Positions 44,386 to 52,957 of a DNA stretch of 64,000 nucleotides are shown in pieces. Source of the stretch: DATKPE01 sp033854175 (GTDB lineage: Bacteria > Bacteroidota > Ignavibacteria > UBA10030 > SZUA-254); assembly GCA_033854175.1 (NCBI GenBank), contig JAWOKN010000094.1:1-64000 (forward strand), in the 5' to 3' direction. The notes under the pieces were generated by a model, which ran no database searches, was not told the origin of the DNA, and saw only the letters and a program-made list of their open reading frames with translations. The first letter of the stretch is position 1; each line of letters opens with the position of its first letter. The position numbers and the translations under genes are program-made.

Positions 44386-46897
44386 ACCGTACTCCCACCG
44401 AAACCCGCCGCGGGTCATAGTATGCCGAGGGATCTCCGAGCTGACCGCCGATCCGCCCGTTTGCATCCGCCCACCGAGCATTCATCGTGTTGAAAAAATT
44501 CCTGATATCGGCGTAAAACGCCAGGCTGATCATATCACTGATTTTGAACTTCTTCGTAAACTTCACGTTCAATGTGTTGTTCGAGGGCAATCGGGCATTG
44601 TTCGGAATGAACCCCCGCGTCGTGTCCAGCGCCGTATACCCGTCCTTTGTCGGGAAATATGTGTACGGCCGTCCGGAATTGTACGACCAGAGGGCGTTCA
44701 TGGATATCTCCCACGGTAAAACGGCATCCACGGACACCTTCAGCGTATGGAGCTGATCCCAGCTCAGCGGATACGGCTGGTTGACCAGCGGGAAGCCCCA
44801 CTGCTGGAGATTGATGTTCTGGTTGACATAATCACTCACACCTTCGGTCCGCATCAGTGAGTACGCGACGGAGTACGAGAACCTCTCTTCACGCTGGCGC
44901 GAGAGGACAAATTCGAGCCCTTCGGCATCGGCGAAGGCGTTGTTGACGTATTCGGCGTAGCCGTAATCCCCCGCCACACGCGATTCCGACGGGAGAAGCG
45001 TCTTCGAATCGATCTGATCAATGAAATCCTTTTTGAAATACGTGAGGCTGAGGAGCGTCTTCTCATCCAGGCCGTACTTGACCCCGACCTCCCAGGCGTG
45101 CGTCCGCTCGGGTTTCAGATCGGGATTCCCCACCAGTACGCTCACACCGTTCCGGAGCTGCTGGGGATTTGTCCCCGAATAAAGGTAATCGAACAGGGGA
45201 AACTGAAAATAATGGCCGTAGTTCATCACGAGCACCATGTTCCAGAGAAGCGGGAACGACAGACCCATCCGCGGGCTCAGCTGCTGTTTCAGGGAAGCCG
45301 GGACAAAACTCATCACCTGTGAACTGTACTGGCCCGATGCGCTGTCCGGCGTGACATATTCAACGACAGGACGCTCGCTCCGCGGATCCAGAAAATCCCA
45401 GCGGAATCCGAGGTTCACGACCGCACCGTCGGCCTCGACTTCCAGTTTATCCTGAAGATAGACGCTCCCGCTCCGGGGAAGGTAATGATACGTCGAACTG
45501 TAATTCAACAGCGGCTGGTCGGGGAGAACCTTCCCGAAATAGGTTGTCTGGGGATCGTACTTGACCACATCAGAAAAGATGTTGTACTGATTGAATTCAA
45601 AACCGAATTTCAGGATGTTCCTGGGATTCGGCTGGATCACCAGGTCCCCCTTTGCGGTATAAATATTCTGCCTCGTATCCGACCAGTAGGCGAGGTCGCC
45701 CTGGGTGACGTATTCCAGGAAAAAATCGTACTGGTACGGGGTTAAGGGCATCATGTTCTTCGGCGTATCACCGATGCGGGAACGCAGGTAATACTCGCTC
45801 AACGTCAGCGAATAATGCACAATGTCGGAGACCGTGTGGGAAAAGATGACCGAACTCCTGTCGGATATCTGACTCCTCGGAGGTAATCCGTTCAGATTAA
45901 ACCGCCAGCTGTACTGGTAATCGCGCCAGTCGTGCACCGAATAGATGCTCTGGGCGGTGAGACGAATGCGGCCGTTGAGCGCGAAATCGATCTTCCCCAG
46001 GCCGCTCAGCTGTGTCGAGATGGGGGAGTTAAAAAATTTATCCATGTCCTGCCACCACCGCGTGTCGCTCAGCTGCAGGGTGTTTGCGGTGAAATAATGA
46101 ACACGTTCCTTGACAATGGGACCGGAGAGGGTCAGTTCCGATTCGGTCAGATGATCCGTCTGCTGATCCCACGATCCGGCCACCCAGTCGTCTTTTTCGA
46201 GCCGCATCACGGCCGTATTGTTGTCACCGCCCCGGCGGGTGACGATATTGATGACCCCCGAAAGGGCATTCCCGTATTCAGCCTCAAATCCACCAGACTC
46301 GATGGAGAATTCCGTAATGGAACTTTTCGGCAGAGGTGTTCCGAGCCCGCCCCCCACCACATCCTGCATCGGTAATCCATCGACCATGTACACCACCTCG
46401 CTTGTCTTGCCACCCCTGACATTCCCCTCCGCAGTGACACTCGGGAACAGCGTGATGATGTCCTGCACATTGCGGATGGGGAGATGGTCGACCTGGTTGG
46501 AATTAATGGAAAAATTTGTGCTCGTGACGTCCTTCTCGATCAGCGGCCTTTGGGCGGTCACCTCCATTTCACTCATCTGGACCGCGGTCTGGACAAGTTC
46601 AATGGATATTTTCGTCCTGAGATCTGCGTGGATCACCACCCCGCGGTAGAGAAGCGTCTGGTACCCGATGTTGGAAAAACGGATGTCGTAGTTTCCCGCA
46701 GGAAGATTGTTGATCTGAAAATACCCGTTGTTGTCGGTCGACGACCCCTGCGATGTCCCGACAATCGTCACCGATACCCCGACGAGGGGCTCTTTATTGT
46801 CCTTATCGACGACCCTCCCCTCGAGGATACCCACCGTACCGGCGTAGGTCTGGGCCGCAAGAGCCAGGAACAGACAGACAAACAGGACCAACCGCAT
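44375..46897 (-). CDS. TonB-dependent receptor with carboxypeptidase-regulatory-like N-domain
   Basis: An 840-residue outer-membrane receptor. A signal peptide is followed by a CarboxypepD_reg-like domain (about 22-105: 'GILEGRVVDKDNKEPLVGVSVTIVGTSQGSSTDNNGYFQINNLPAGNYDI'), a plug ('INSNQVDHLPIRNVQDIITLFPSV…GGKTSEVVYMVDGLPMQD') and a large barrel ending 'RRVSVGVRYEM'. It imports a ligand across the outer membrane, energised by TonB; the substrate is not evident. No SusD is adjacent; instead the coupled small lipoprotein-like gene follows. It begins 2 bp past the lysS stop. Confidence 0.92.
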   Translation of the reverse strand: MRLVLFVCLFLALAAQTYAGTVGILEGRVVDKDNKEPLVGVSVTIVGTSQGSSTDNNGYFQINNLPAGNYDIRFSNIGYQTLLYRGVVIHADLRTKISIELVQTAVQMSEMEVTAQRPLIEKDVTSTNFSINSNQVDHLPIRNVQDIITLFPSVTAEGNVRGGKTSEVVYMVDGLPMQDVVGGGLGTPLPKSSITEFSIESGGFEAEYGNALSGVINIVTRRGGDNNTAVMRLEKDDWVAGSWDQQTDHLTESELTLSGPIVKERVHYFTANTLQLSDTRWWQDMDKFFNSPISTQLSGLGKIDFALNGRIRLTAQSIYSVHDWRDYQYSWRFNLNGLPPRSQISDRSSVIFSHTVSDIVHYSLTLSEYYLRSRIGDTPKNMMPLTPYQYDFFLEYVTQGDLAYWSDTRQNIYTAKGDLVIQPNPRNILKFGFEFNQYNIFSDVVKYDPQTTYFGKVLPDQPLLNYSSTYHYLPRSGSVYLQDKLEVEADGAVVNLGFRWDFLDPRSERPVVEYVTPDSASGQYSSQVMSFVPASLKQQLSPRMGLSFPLLWNMVLVMNYGHYFQFPLFDYLYSGTNPQQLRNGVSVLVGNPDLKPERTHAWEVGVKYGLDEKTLLSLTYFKKDFIDQIDSKTLLPSESRVAGDYGYAEYVNNAFADAEGLEFVLSRQREERFSYSVAYSLMRTEGVSDYVNQNINLQQWGFPLVNQPYPLSWDQLHTLKVSVDAVLPWEISMNALWSYNSGRPYTYFPTKDGYTALDTTRGFIPNNARLPSNNTLNVKFTKKFKISDMISLAFYADIRNFFNTMNARWADANGRIGGQLGDPSAYYDPRRVSVGVRYEM

Positions 46898-46899
46898 TG

Positions 46900-48480
46900 T
46901 TACTCTTCAGGTTTCATTTGTGGGAAAAAGATGACATCGCGTATGGAATCCTGGTTTGTCAGCAGCATTGCCAGGCGGTCGATACCAACACCGAGTCCGG
47001 CCGTGGGAGGCATACCATACTCGAGCGCACGTAAAAAATCCTCATCAAGCACCTGGGCTTCTTCATCACCCCGTGCCCGCAATTTCATCTGTTCCTCGAA
47101 CCGCTGACGCTGGTCGAGGGGATCGTTGAGTTCACTGAAGGCATTGCATAATTCCTTGCCGTTGGCGATCACTTCAAAGCGCTCAACCAGGCCGGGTTCA
47201 CTCCGGTGCTGTTTGGCCAGGGGCGACATATCCACAGGATAATCGAGGATGAATGTCGGATTCTGCAGGCGGGGTTCCACGCATTCACTGAAAATTTCAT
47301 CGATGATCGCCCCGCTGCCCGCACCGGGTTCAACGTCGATCTGAAGCTTCTTCGCAGCGCTTCTCAGCTCCTGCTCGGATGTTCCCCGCAGCTGAAGGCC
47401 TGTGAATTCAGCGATCGCATCGAACATCGTCAGCCGTTTCCAGGGGGGAGAAAAGTCGATCACGCCCGCGCCGCCCGTGATCTTCAGTGTTCCGGCAACC
47501 TCCGACGCCACAGCGGTGAGGAGCTCTTCGACAAGATCCATCATCCAGAGATAATCCTGATAGGCGACGTACAATTCCAGCATCGTAAATTCGGGATTGT
47601 GGGTCTTATCCATCCCTTCATTCCGGAAATCCTTCGCGAATTCATAGACACCATCGAACCCCCCCACGATCAACCGTTTGAGATACAACTCATCGGCAAT
47701 GCGCAGATACAGATCGGTGTCGAGAGCGTTGTGATGGGTAATGAACGGCCGGGCGGAAGCACCGCCGTAGATCGGCTGAAGGATGGGCGTTTCTACCTCA
47801 AGATAACCACGCGAGTCAAAGAACTTCCTCATGGAGGATATGATCTGCGCCCGCTTGAGGAAAACCTCCTTGATGCCGGAGTTTACCGCCAGATCAACAT
47901 ACCGCTGCCGGTACCGGAGCTCTTTATCCGCGAACGGATCGTAGACGGTTTTATTCCCGTTCTCATCCAGCTTCTCCTTCACAATCGGAAGCGGGCGGAG
48001 CGACTTCGTCAACAGCTCATACTGCGTCGTGTGGACGGAAATTTCACCCATTTTTGTCCGGAAGAGAAAGCCCTCCACCCCGATGATGTCGCCGATGTCG
48101 AGAAGTTTGAACGCGTCATATCGCCCGCCCAGATCGTCGCGTCGCAGATAGACCTGAATCCTCCCCCTGGAATCCTGGATGTGGCAGAACGTTGCCTTCC
48201 CCATCCGCCTGATCGACATGATCCTGCCTGCGATGCGGACTGTTTTCCTCGGCGCATGGTCATCGAACGACGCGATGCTGTCGGAAGAATAGTCTGTGCG
48301 GTCGAATTTATAGGGATAGGGATTAATGGAAAGCCGGCGGAGCTGTTCCAGCTCTTCCCGCCGACGCAGCATCAACTCGTTTAACTCTTCATGATAACTT
48401 TTTTCGACCGGTGTCGGGTGTTTATCGTCAACTGGTGCCAAGGTTTTCCGGGGTATCGTAACGTGAATTGAGAATGTCAT
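46900..48480 (-). CDS. lysS: lysine-tRNA ligase (class II)
   Basis: A 526-residue class II synthetase. An OB-fold anticodon domain ('VRIAGRIMSIRRMGKATFCHIQDSRGRIQVYL') is followed by the catalytic core with motif 2-like 'FRNEGMDKTHNPEFTMLELYVAY' and motif 3 'GMPPTAGLGVGIDRLAMLL'. The start is uncertain. The ATG at 48480 is the first in frame, but a good -10 (TATACT) ends only 2 bp before it. A TTG at 48441 after GGAAAACC would fit the promoter better and still keep the conserved first helix. Confidence 0.93.
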   Translation of the reverse strand: MTFSIHVTIPRKTLAPVDDKHPTPVEKSYHEELNELMLRRREELEQLRRLSINPYPYKFDRTDYSSDSIASFDDHAPRKTVRIAGRIMSIRRMGKATFCHIQDSRGRIQVYLRRDDLGGRYDAFKLLDIGDIIGVEGFLFRTKMGEISVHTTQYELLTKSLRPLPIVKEKLDENGNKTVYDPFADKELRYRQRYVDLAVNSGIKEVFLKRAQIISSMRKFFDSRGYLEVETPILQPIYGGASARPFITHHNALDTDLYLRIADELYLKRLIVGGFDGVYEFAKDFRNEGMDKTHNPEFTMLELYVAYQDYLWMMDLVEELLTAVASEVAGTLKITGGAGVIDFSPPWKRLTMFDAIAEFTGLQLRGTSEQELRSAAKKLQIDVEPGAGSGAIIDEIFSECVEPRLQNPTFILDYPVDMSPLAKQHRSEPGLVERFEVIANGKELCNAFSELNDPLDQRQRFEEQMKLRARGDEEAQVLDEDFLRALEYGMPPTAGLGVGIDRLAMLLTNQDSIRDVIFFPQMKPEE

Positions 48481-48482
48481 GG

Positions 48483-48511
48483 AGTATACCAAAATCGCCA
48501 AAAAGAAGCAA
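48483..48511 (-). promoter_or_regulatory. sigma70-like promoter for lysS
   Basis: Minus strand TTGCTT (48511-48506), 17 bp and TATACT (48488-48483), just past the stop of the secreted propeller gene. It bears on the lysS start choice. Confidence 0.5.
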
Positions 48512-48539
48512 GAATTTCATGCCTGCCCCGCCGCGGGCG

Positions 48540-50669
48540 TCACCGGATCAGGAGCATTTTTCTTGATTCCCGGAAGGTTCCGGCCCGCAGGAGGCAGATG
48601 TACACTCCGCTTGCCCGCCGAGATGCATCCCATGAGACATGATACGACCCCGCCTGCTGTTGCCCGTCAACGAGCGTGGCGATTTTTTCTCCGAGGAGGT
48701 TATAGATTTCAAGCCTGACGAATTCCCGCATCGGAACTGCATACTCAATTTCCGTCGATGGATTGAAAGGGTTCGGGTAATTTTGTCCGAGTGAAAACCG
48801 TTCGGGAAGCCGCCGATCCGGTGATACGGACAACCTCAGCGCGGTTGCCGTCTGCTGCAGGCTGCGGTAAATTCCCCCGCGATAGGTCCCCGCGTACGAG
48901 AATCCCGCCTGTGACTGAAACAGCGTGAGAACAAACTGCTGCGTCAGGCCAATGTTGGTTGTCGGTATCCAGGAATATCCATCGTCCGATGAAAGAAAGA
49001 CGCCATGATAGGTTCCCGCGTAGACAAGCGCCGAATCAGCATTCTCGAGCGCATAACAGTAACTGTCGTCAACGTACCGGTATTGCCAGCTTCCACCCAT
49101 ATCCGTGGAAACAAAGATTCCCCCGTAAACGCCGACCATGAGCTTCCCCGACGGGGTCGTTTCGACGGTCTGAATGTCGTCCCGTACCAGTCCTTTACTG
49201 AGCCAGTGCGCTCCAGAGTCGGTCGAAAGATAGACTCCGTCGCCTGCGGTGGCTGCCAGAACCATATCGCCGGCGGTCGCAGTCATAAAGTAGACCTTCG
49301 AAGACGCAAGACCCGCAGCTGACCAGTCCACACCGCCATCAGTGGACCGGTAGATGCCGAAATTTGTTCCGGCAAGAAGAGTGCCGTTGCCCAGCCGCAC
49401 AAGCGCATACGCCGCACCGGGAAAGAGTGAATCGCTCACCATGGTCCAGTTCAACCCCATGTCGGTCGAGACCGCTACACCGCAATTTGTTCCCGCGTAG
49501 ATGAGACCCGGCCCACGCGCAAATGCATAGACATAACCACACTGGTCCGTCCCGGACGCAATGACCCAGCTCGTCCCCCCGAACACCGACCGGAATATAC
49601 CACCGCCGAGTGTTCCGCAGACAATATCGCCCGAATCGGTCTCGGTTATGGCAAACACATCCTTGCCGCGGACTTCCCCCCCTCCCCACAGATGGCCTTC
49701 GTCAACCGAACGCACCATCCCTGCGGTTTCGCCTGAAGCCAGAATCGTCGTCGGCGGAACCGCAACGAGCATTTGATAGGGCTGAACGCTGTTTGTTTTC
49801 ATTTCCCACGTGTTGGTGGAATCGATGAACAGGTACACATTCCCGTCGGCAAGGGCGAATATTTTCCCCGAATTGTCCTGGACGATCGAGCTGATCTGGT
49901 GATTGTCCAGCCCCAGCCCCCGCCAGCTCCGCCCGCTGTCGGCCGAAAGAAAAACCCCTCCCGAGATATTCACGTTCGGATTGGGGCTGGCGGCCGCAAT
50001 GATCCGGCCCCTGAGGGAACCGCAGACTGCCGTCACGGCGTAATTATCCAGCGCCATATACCATGTCATGCCGGCGTCCTGGGAAATAAAGACTCCCGGC
50101 AATCCCATACTCGTTACCGAATCGGCACCGACGATAAAATTGTCATCGTCATCGATCACGACGGCGTTCCTGATATGCCTTCCGAAAAATCCACCGGTCG
50201 GAAAAGGGAGATTCTGATTTACGACATACCAGCCGAAGGAATCATGCCGCTGGAGGCTCTGGAACGCGATCCCGAAGACGATGCCTGCCCGGTCGATCAC
50301 GATATTGTCAAAATCGAAGCTACTCAGAAAAATCCGCGTCCAGTCATTGGGGCTGTTATTCCAGGTGAAGATGAAATACGGCAGCGTCGACGCTGAATAG
50401 GTGAGTGCAACAACGACATGACTGCCGTTTGCCGATACGTTCGTCAGGGGTGTCGATGACGGGTATGCCAGTATTTCCGACCAGCTCACGCCAGCATCGG
50501 TCGACCAGTTGAGCACCCCCCTGCCGTTGGTCGCAAACAGCGTGTCCCCCCCGCCTGAGAGGAGCGTCTGAAAACCCTGCGGACCGGAGATATCCTGCCA
50601 CGTGGGCGATGTCTGGGCACTCAGGAGCGCAGGGAGTATCCATAATCCGATTGTCAACAAGAATTTCAT
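48540..50669 (-). CDS. T9SS-secreted beta-propeller protein (BNR/sortilin-like repeats) with type A sorting domain
   Basis: A 709-residue protein. A signal peptide (LLTIGLWILPALLSAQ) is followed by about 600 residues of repeats with Asp-box-like 'STDGGVDW', 'SADSGRSW', 'STDSGAHW' and 'STDMGGSW' motifs, a sortilin/BNR-type propeller. The C-terminal 85 residues carry the type IX signal: 'FSLGQNYPNPFNPSTEIEYAVP', '…LEIYNLLGEKIATLVDGQQQAGSYHVSWDA' and 'SGVYICLLRAG'. It is exported to the cell surface or medium. Ligand or enzymatic role is unknown. AAAGGTG precedes the ATG. Confidence 0.92.
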   Translation of the reverse strand: MKFLLTIGLWILPALLSAQTSPTWQDISGPQGFQTLLSGGGDTLFATNGRGVLNWSTDAGVSWSEILAYPSSTPLTNVSANGSHVVVALTYSASTLPYFIFTWNNSPNDWTRIFLSSFDFDNIVIDRAGIVFGIAFQSLQRHDSFGWYVVNQNLPFPTGGFFGRHIRNAVVIDDDDNFIVGADSVTSMGLPGVFISQDAGMTWYMALDNYAVTAVCGSLRGRIIAAASPNPNVNISGGVFLSADSGRSWRGLGLDNHQISSIVQDNSGKIFALADGNVYLFIDSTNTWEMKTNSVQPYQMLVAVPPTTILASGETAGMVRSVDEGHLWGGGEVRGKDVFAITETDSGDIVCGTLGGGIFRSVFGGTSWVIASGTDQCGYVYAFARGPGLIYAGTNCGVAVSTDMGLNWTMVSDSLFPGAAYALVRLGNGTLLAGTNFGIYRSTDGGVDWSAAGLASSKVYFMTATAGDMVLAATAGDGVYLSTDSGAHWLSKGLVRDDIQTVETTPSGKLMVGVYGGIFVSTDMGGSWQYRYVDDSYCYALENADSALVYAGTYHGVFLSSDDGYSWIPTTNIGLTQQFVLTLFQSQAGFSYAGTYRGGIYRSLQQTATALRLSVSPDRRLPERFSLGQNYPNPFNPSTEIEYAVPMREFVRLEIYNLLGEKIATLVDGQQQAGSYHVSWDASRRASGVYICLLRAGTFRESRKMLLIR

Positions 50670-50713
50670 TTTTCACCTTTTATCATATCGTGAGACGAGT
50701 ACACTTGCGGTGA

Positions 50714-52927
50714 TTATAATTTCTCCAGGAGAAAGTTCGTCATGGTCATGTAATACTGGAGCCGCTGGCGGATCCCGTGCTTGCTTCCCGGATAGATTGC
50801 AGTTTCAAACAGTTTGTTTTCATTGACCAGCTCGTCGATCATGGAAATGGAATTTTCCATGTGGACATTGTCATCATCCGTACCGTGAACAATCAGAAGA
50901 TTGCCCCTGAGGTTTTTCGCGTACGTCAGGGGCGCGCTTTCCTGGTAACCGTCGGGGTTCTCCGCGGGGGTCAACATGTACCGTTCCGTGTAGATCGAGT
51001 CGTAAAATTTCCAATGGGTGACGGACGAGGAGGCGATTGCGGCCTTGAAGACGTCGTTTCCCAGGAGGATCGACATGAGCGACATATAACCTCCGTAACT
51101 CCCCCCGAGAATGCCGATCCGGGAGGCGTCAACAAACGGCAATGATCCGAGGTATTTTGCACACTCGATCTGATCATGCGTCTCCCATTTTCCGAGATGT
51201 TTGTACGTTACGGTTTTAAAATCCCGCCCCCGAGCCCCCGTTCCTCTGTTGTCGACGCATGCAATGATATACCCGTGCTGCGCAAGAAGCTGATACCAGA
51301 GATACCGCACCCCGCCCCAGCCGTTGAGAACCTCCTGCGAACCAGGGCCGCCATAGACGTTCATGACGACAGGGTACTTTTTTGAGGGATCGAAATTGGT
51401 CGGTTTGATCATCCACGCGTTCAGCTCAACGCCGTCGCTCGTTTTGAACGTAAAAAAGGTCTTACGGCTGAGCGTGTAATCATCCAGTGCCCTGATGTGG
51501 CCGTCGTTCAAAACCCTGATCAGGGAACCATCGCCTCTCCGGAGGCTTGTGGTTTTCGGGGTATTGGCGTCCGAGAACGAGTGGAGAAACACGGCGCAGT
51601 CGGGTGAAAAATTCCCGTCGCTTATCCCCTCGCCTTTTGTCATCCGCCTGAATCCTCCGCCCCCAAAGCCCACCTCGTAGATTTCCCGGTTGATGGGGGA
51701 TGTGACACCGGCCGTAAAATAGATCTTCTCCGAACGCTCATCCACGGCAAGAATGTGGTCGACATCCCAGTGCCCCTCGGTGAGCTGACGGATAAGCGTG
51801 CCGTTCATATCGTAGAGATAGAGATGATAGAAGCCATCCCGCTCCGACGACCAGATGAACCTGTCGGATTTCTTTAAAAACCTCAGGTCATCGGTCACAT
51901 CAATCCACGTCGGGGAGGTCTCGGTCAGGAGAACACGCGCCTTGCCGGTCTCCGGATCAACAAGGGTCAGGTCCAGCCTGTTCTGATGGCGGTTCAGCCG
52001 CTCGACACACAGCTGATGCGAGTTACCAGCCCAGAGGATCCGCGGTATGTAGGTGTCCTGCGAAGAATCAAGAGGGGCGCCGATGTCCGCCCATACATTT
52101 TTTCCGTCGGAGAGGTTCAGGATACCGATTCTGACGATCGCATTGGGATCGCCGGCAAGGGGATACCGTGTCCTGATCACCTCCTGATGGAGGGGTTTGA
52201 AATTCACGACGGGAAACTCCGGCTCCCTGTTCTCGTCGATCTGCCAGTAGGCGATGTACCTGCCGTCCGGTGACCACTGCCAGCCGTCAATGATTCCGAA
52301 TTCTTCCTCATAGACCCAGTCGAAATGACCGTTGAGGAGATGCGCGGAGCCGTCGTTTGTCAGCTGGGTCTCTTTTCCGTCCTCGAGCCTCTGGATGACA
52401 ATGTTGTTCGCCCTCACGAAACCTATCATTTTGCTGTCGGGGGAAAATTTCACGTTCATCTGCTCCTCCTCCGAATTCGTCAGCTGTTTGAAGCTGCGGG
52501 CGTCGAGGTCATAGAGATAAAAATTTCCGCCCGTTTTCATCCGGCGAGCGGTGAGCTCACCCGTGAAGAGAATTTTTTTACCGTCGGGGGATAGAACATA
52601 ATTACCGACCGGCAAAGGCTCCCCCCCCTTCTTCAACACGAGATCGCTCCCGTCAACGAACCTCGTCCCTTTTCCGGATGCCACATCGTATCTCCAGATG
52701 CTGGTGACGTGCGTGCCCGTGTCGGTCTCGAGACATGTGTAGGACTTGCCGCCGTCGTACCACTCAAATCTCCGGATATCCCCCTCGGAGAATTTTTCGC
52801 CCGCAAAAAGATCCTCAAGCGTAAATTCCCTCGTTCGCTGCTGCCCGTACCCGGACTGCAGGGCAACAAGGAGCAGCACCGACAGCCAGAACGCCGGTAC
52901 AAAATTCTTGTGAAAACCCTTCTTCAT
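50714..52927 (-). CDS. dipeptidyl peptidase IV-type S9 peptidase
   Basis: A 737-residue protein from the ATG at 52927 (AAAGGA six bases upstream). A signal peptide is followed by a DPP-IV N-terminal beta-propeller containing 'GHFDWVYEEEFG', whose double Glu holds the substrate N-terminus. The alpha/beta-hydrolase domain has nucleophile 'GGSYGGYMSLM' and His in 'GSKHGIRQR'. It removes Xaa-Pro/Ala dipeptides from peptides in the periplasm or at the surface. It follows the M14 gene by 30 bp, within a peptidase group. Confidence 0.94.
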   Translation of the reverse strand: MKKGFHKNFVPAFWLSVLLLVALQSGYGQQRTREFTLEDLFAGEKFSEGDIRRFEWYDGGKSYTCLETDTGTHVTSIWRYDVASGKGTRFVDGSDLVLKKGGEPLPVGNYVLSPDGKKILFTGELTARRMKTGGNFYLYDLDARSFKQLTNSEEEQMNVKFSPDSKMIGFVRANNIVIQRLEDGKETQLTNDGSAHLLNGHFDWVYEEEFGIIDGWQWSPDGRYIAYWQIDENREPEFPVVNFKPLHQEVIRTRYPLAGDPNAIVRIGILNLSDGKNVWADIGAPLDSSQDTYIPRILWAGNSHQLCVERLNRHQNRLDLTLVDPETGKARVLLTETSPTWIDVTDDLRFLKKSDRFIWSSERDGFYHLYLYDMNGTLIRQLTEGHWDVDHILAVDERSEKIYFTAGVTSPINREIYEVGFGGGGFRRMTKGEGISDGNFSPDCAVFLHSFSDANTPKTTSLRRGDGSLIRVLNDGHIRALDDYTLSRKTFFTFKTSDGVELNAWMIKPTNFDPSKKYPVVMNVYGGPGSQEVLNGWGGVRYLWYQLLAQHGYIIACVDNRGTGARGRDFKTVTYKHLGKWETHDQIECAKYLGSLPFVDASRIGILGGSYGGYMSLMSILLGNDVFKAAIASSSVTHWKFYDSIYTERYMLTPAENPDGYQESAPLTYAKNLRGNLLIVHGTDDDNVHMENSISMIDELVNENKLFETAIYPGSKHGIRQRLQYYMTMTNFLLEKL

Positions 52928-52957
52928 GAACAATCCTTTCGCGAAATGTGGAACCCG

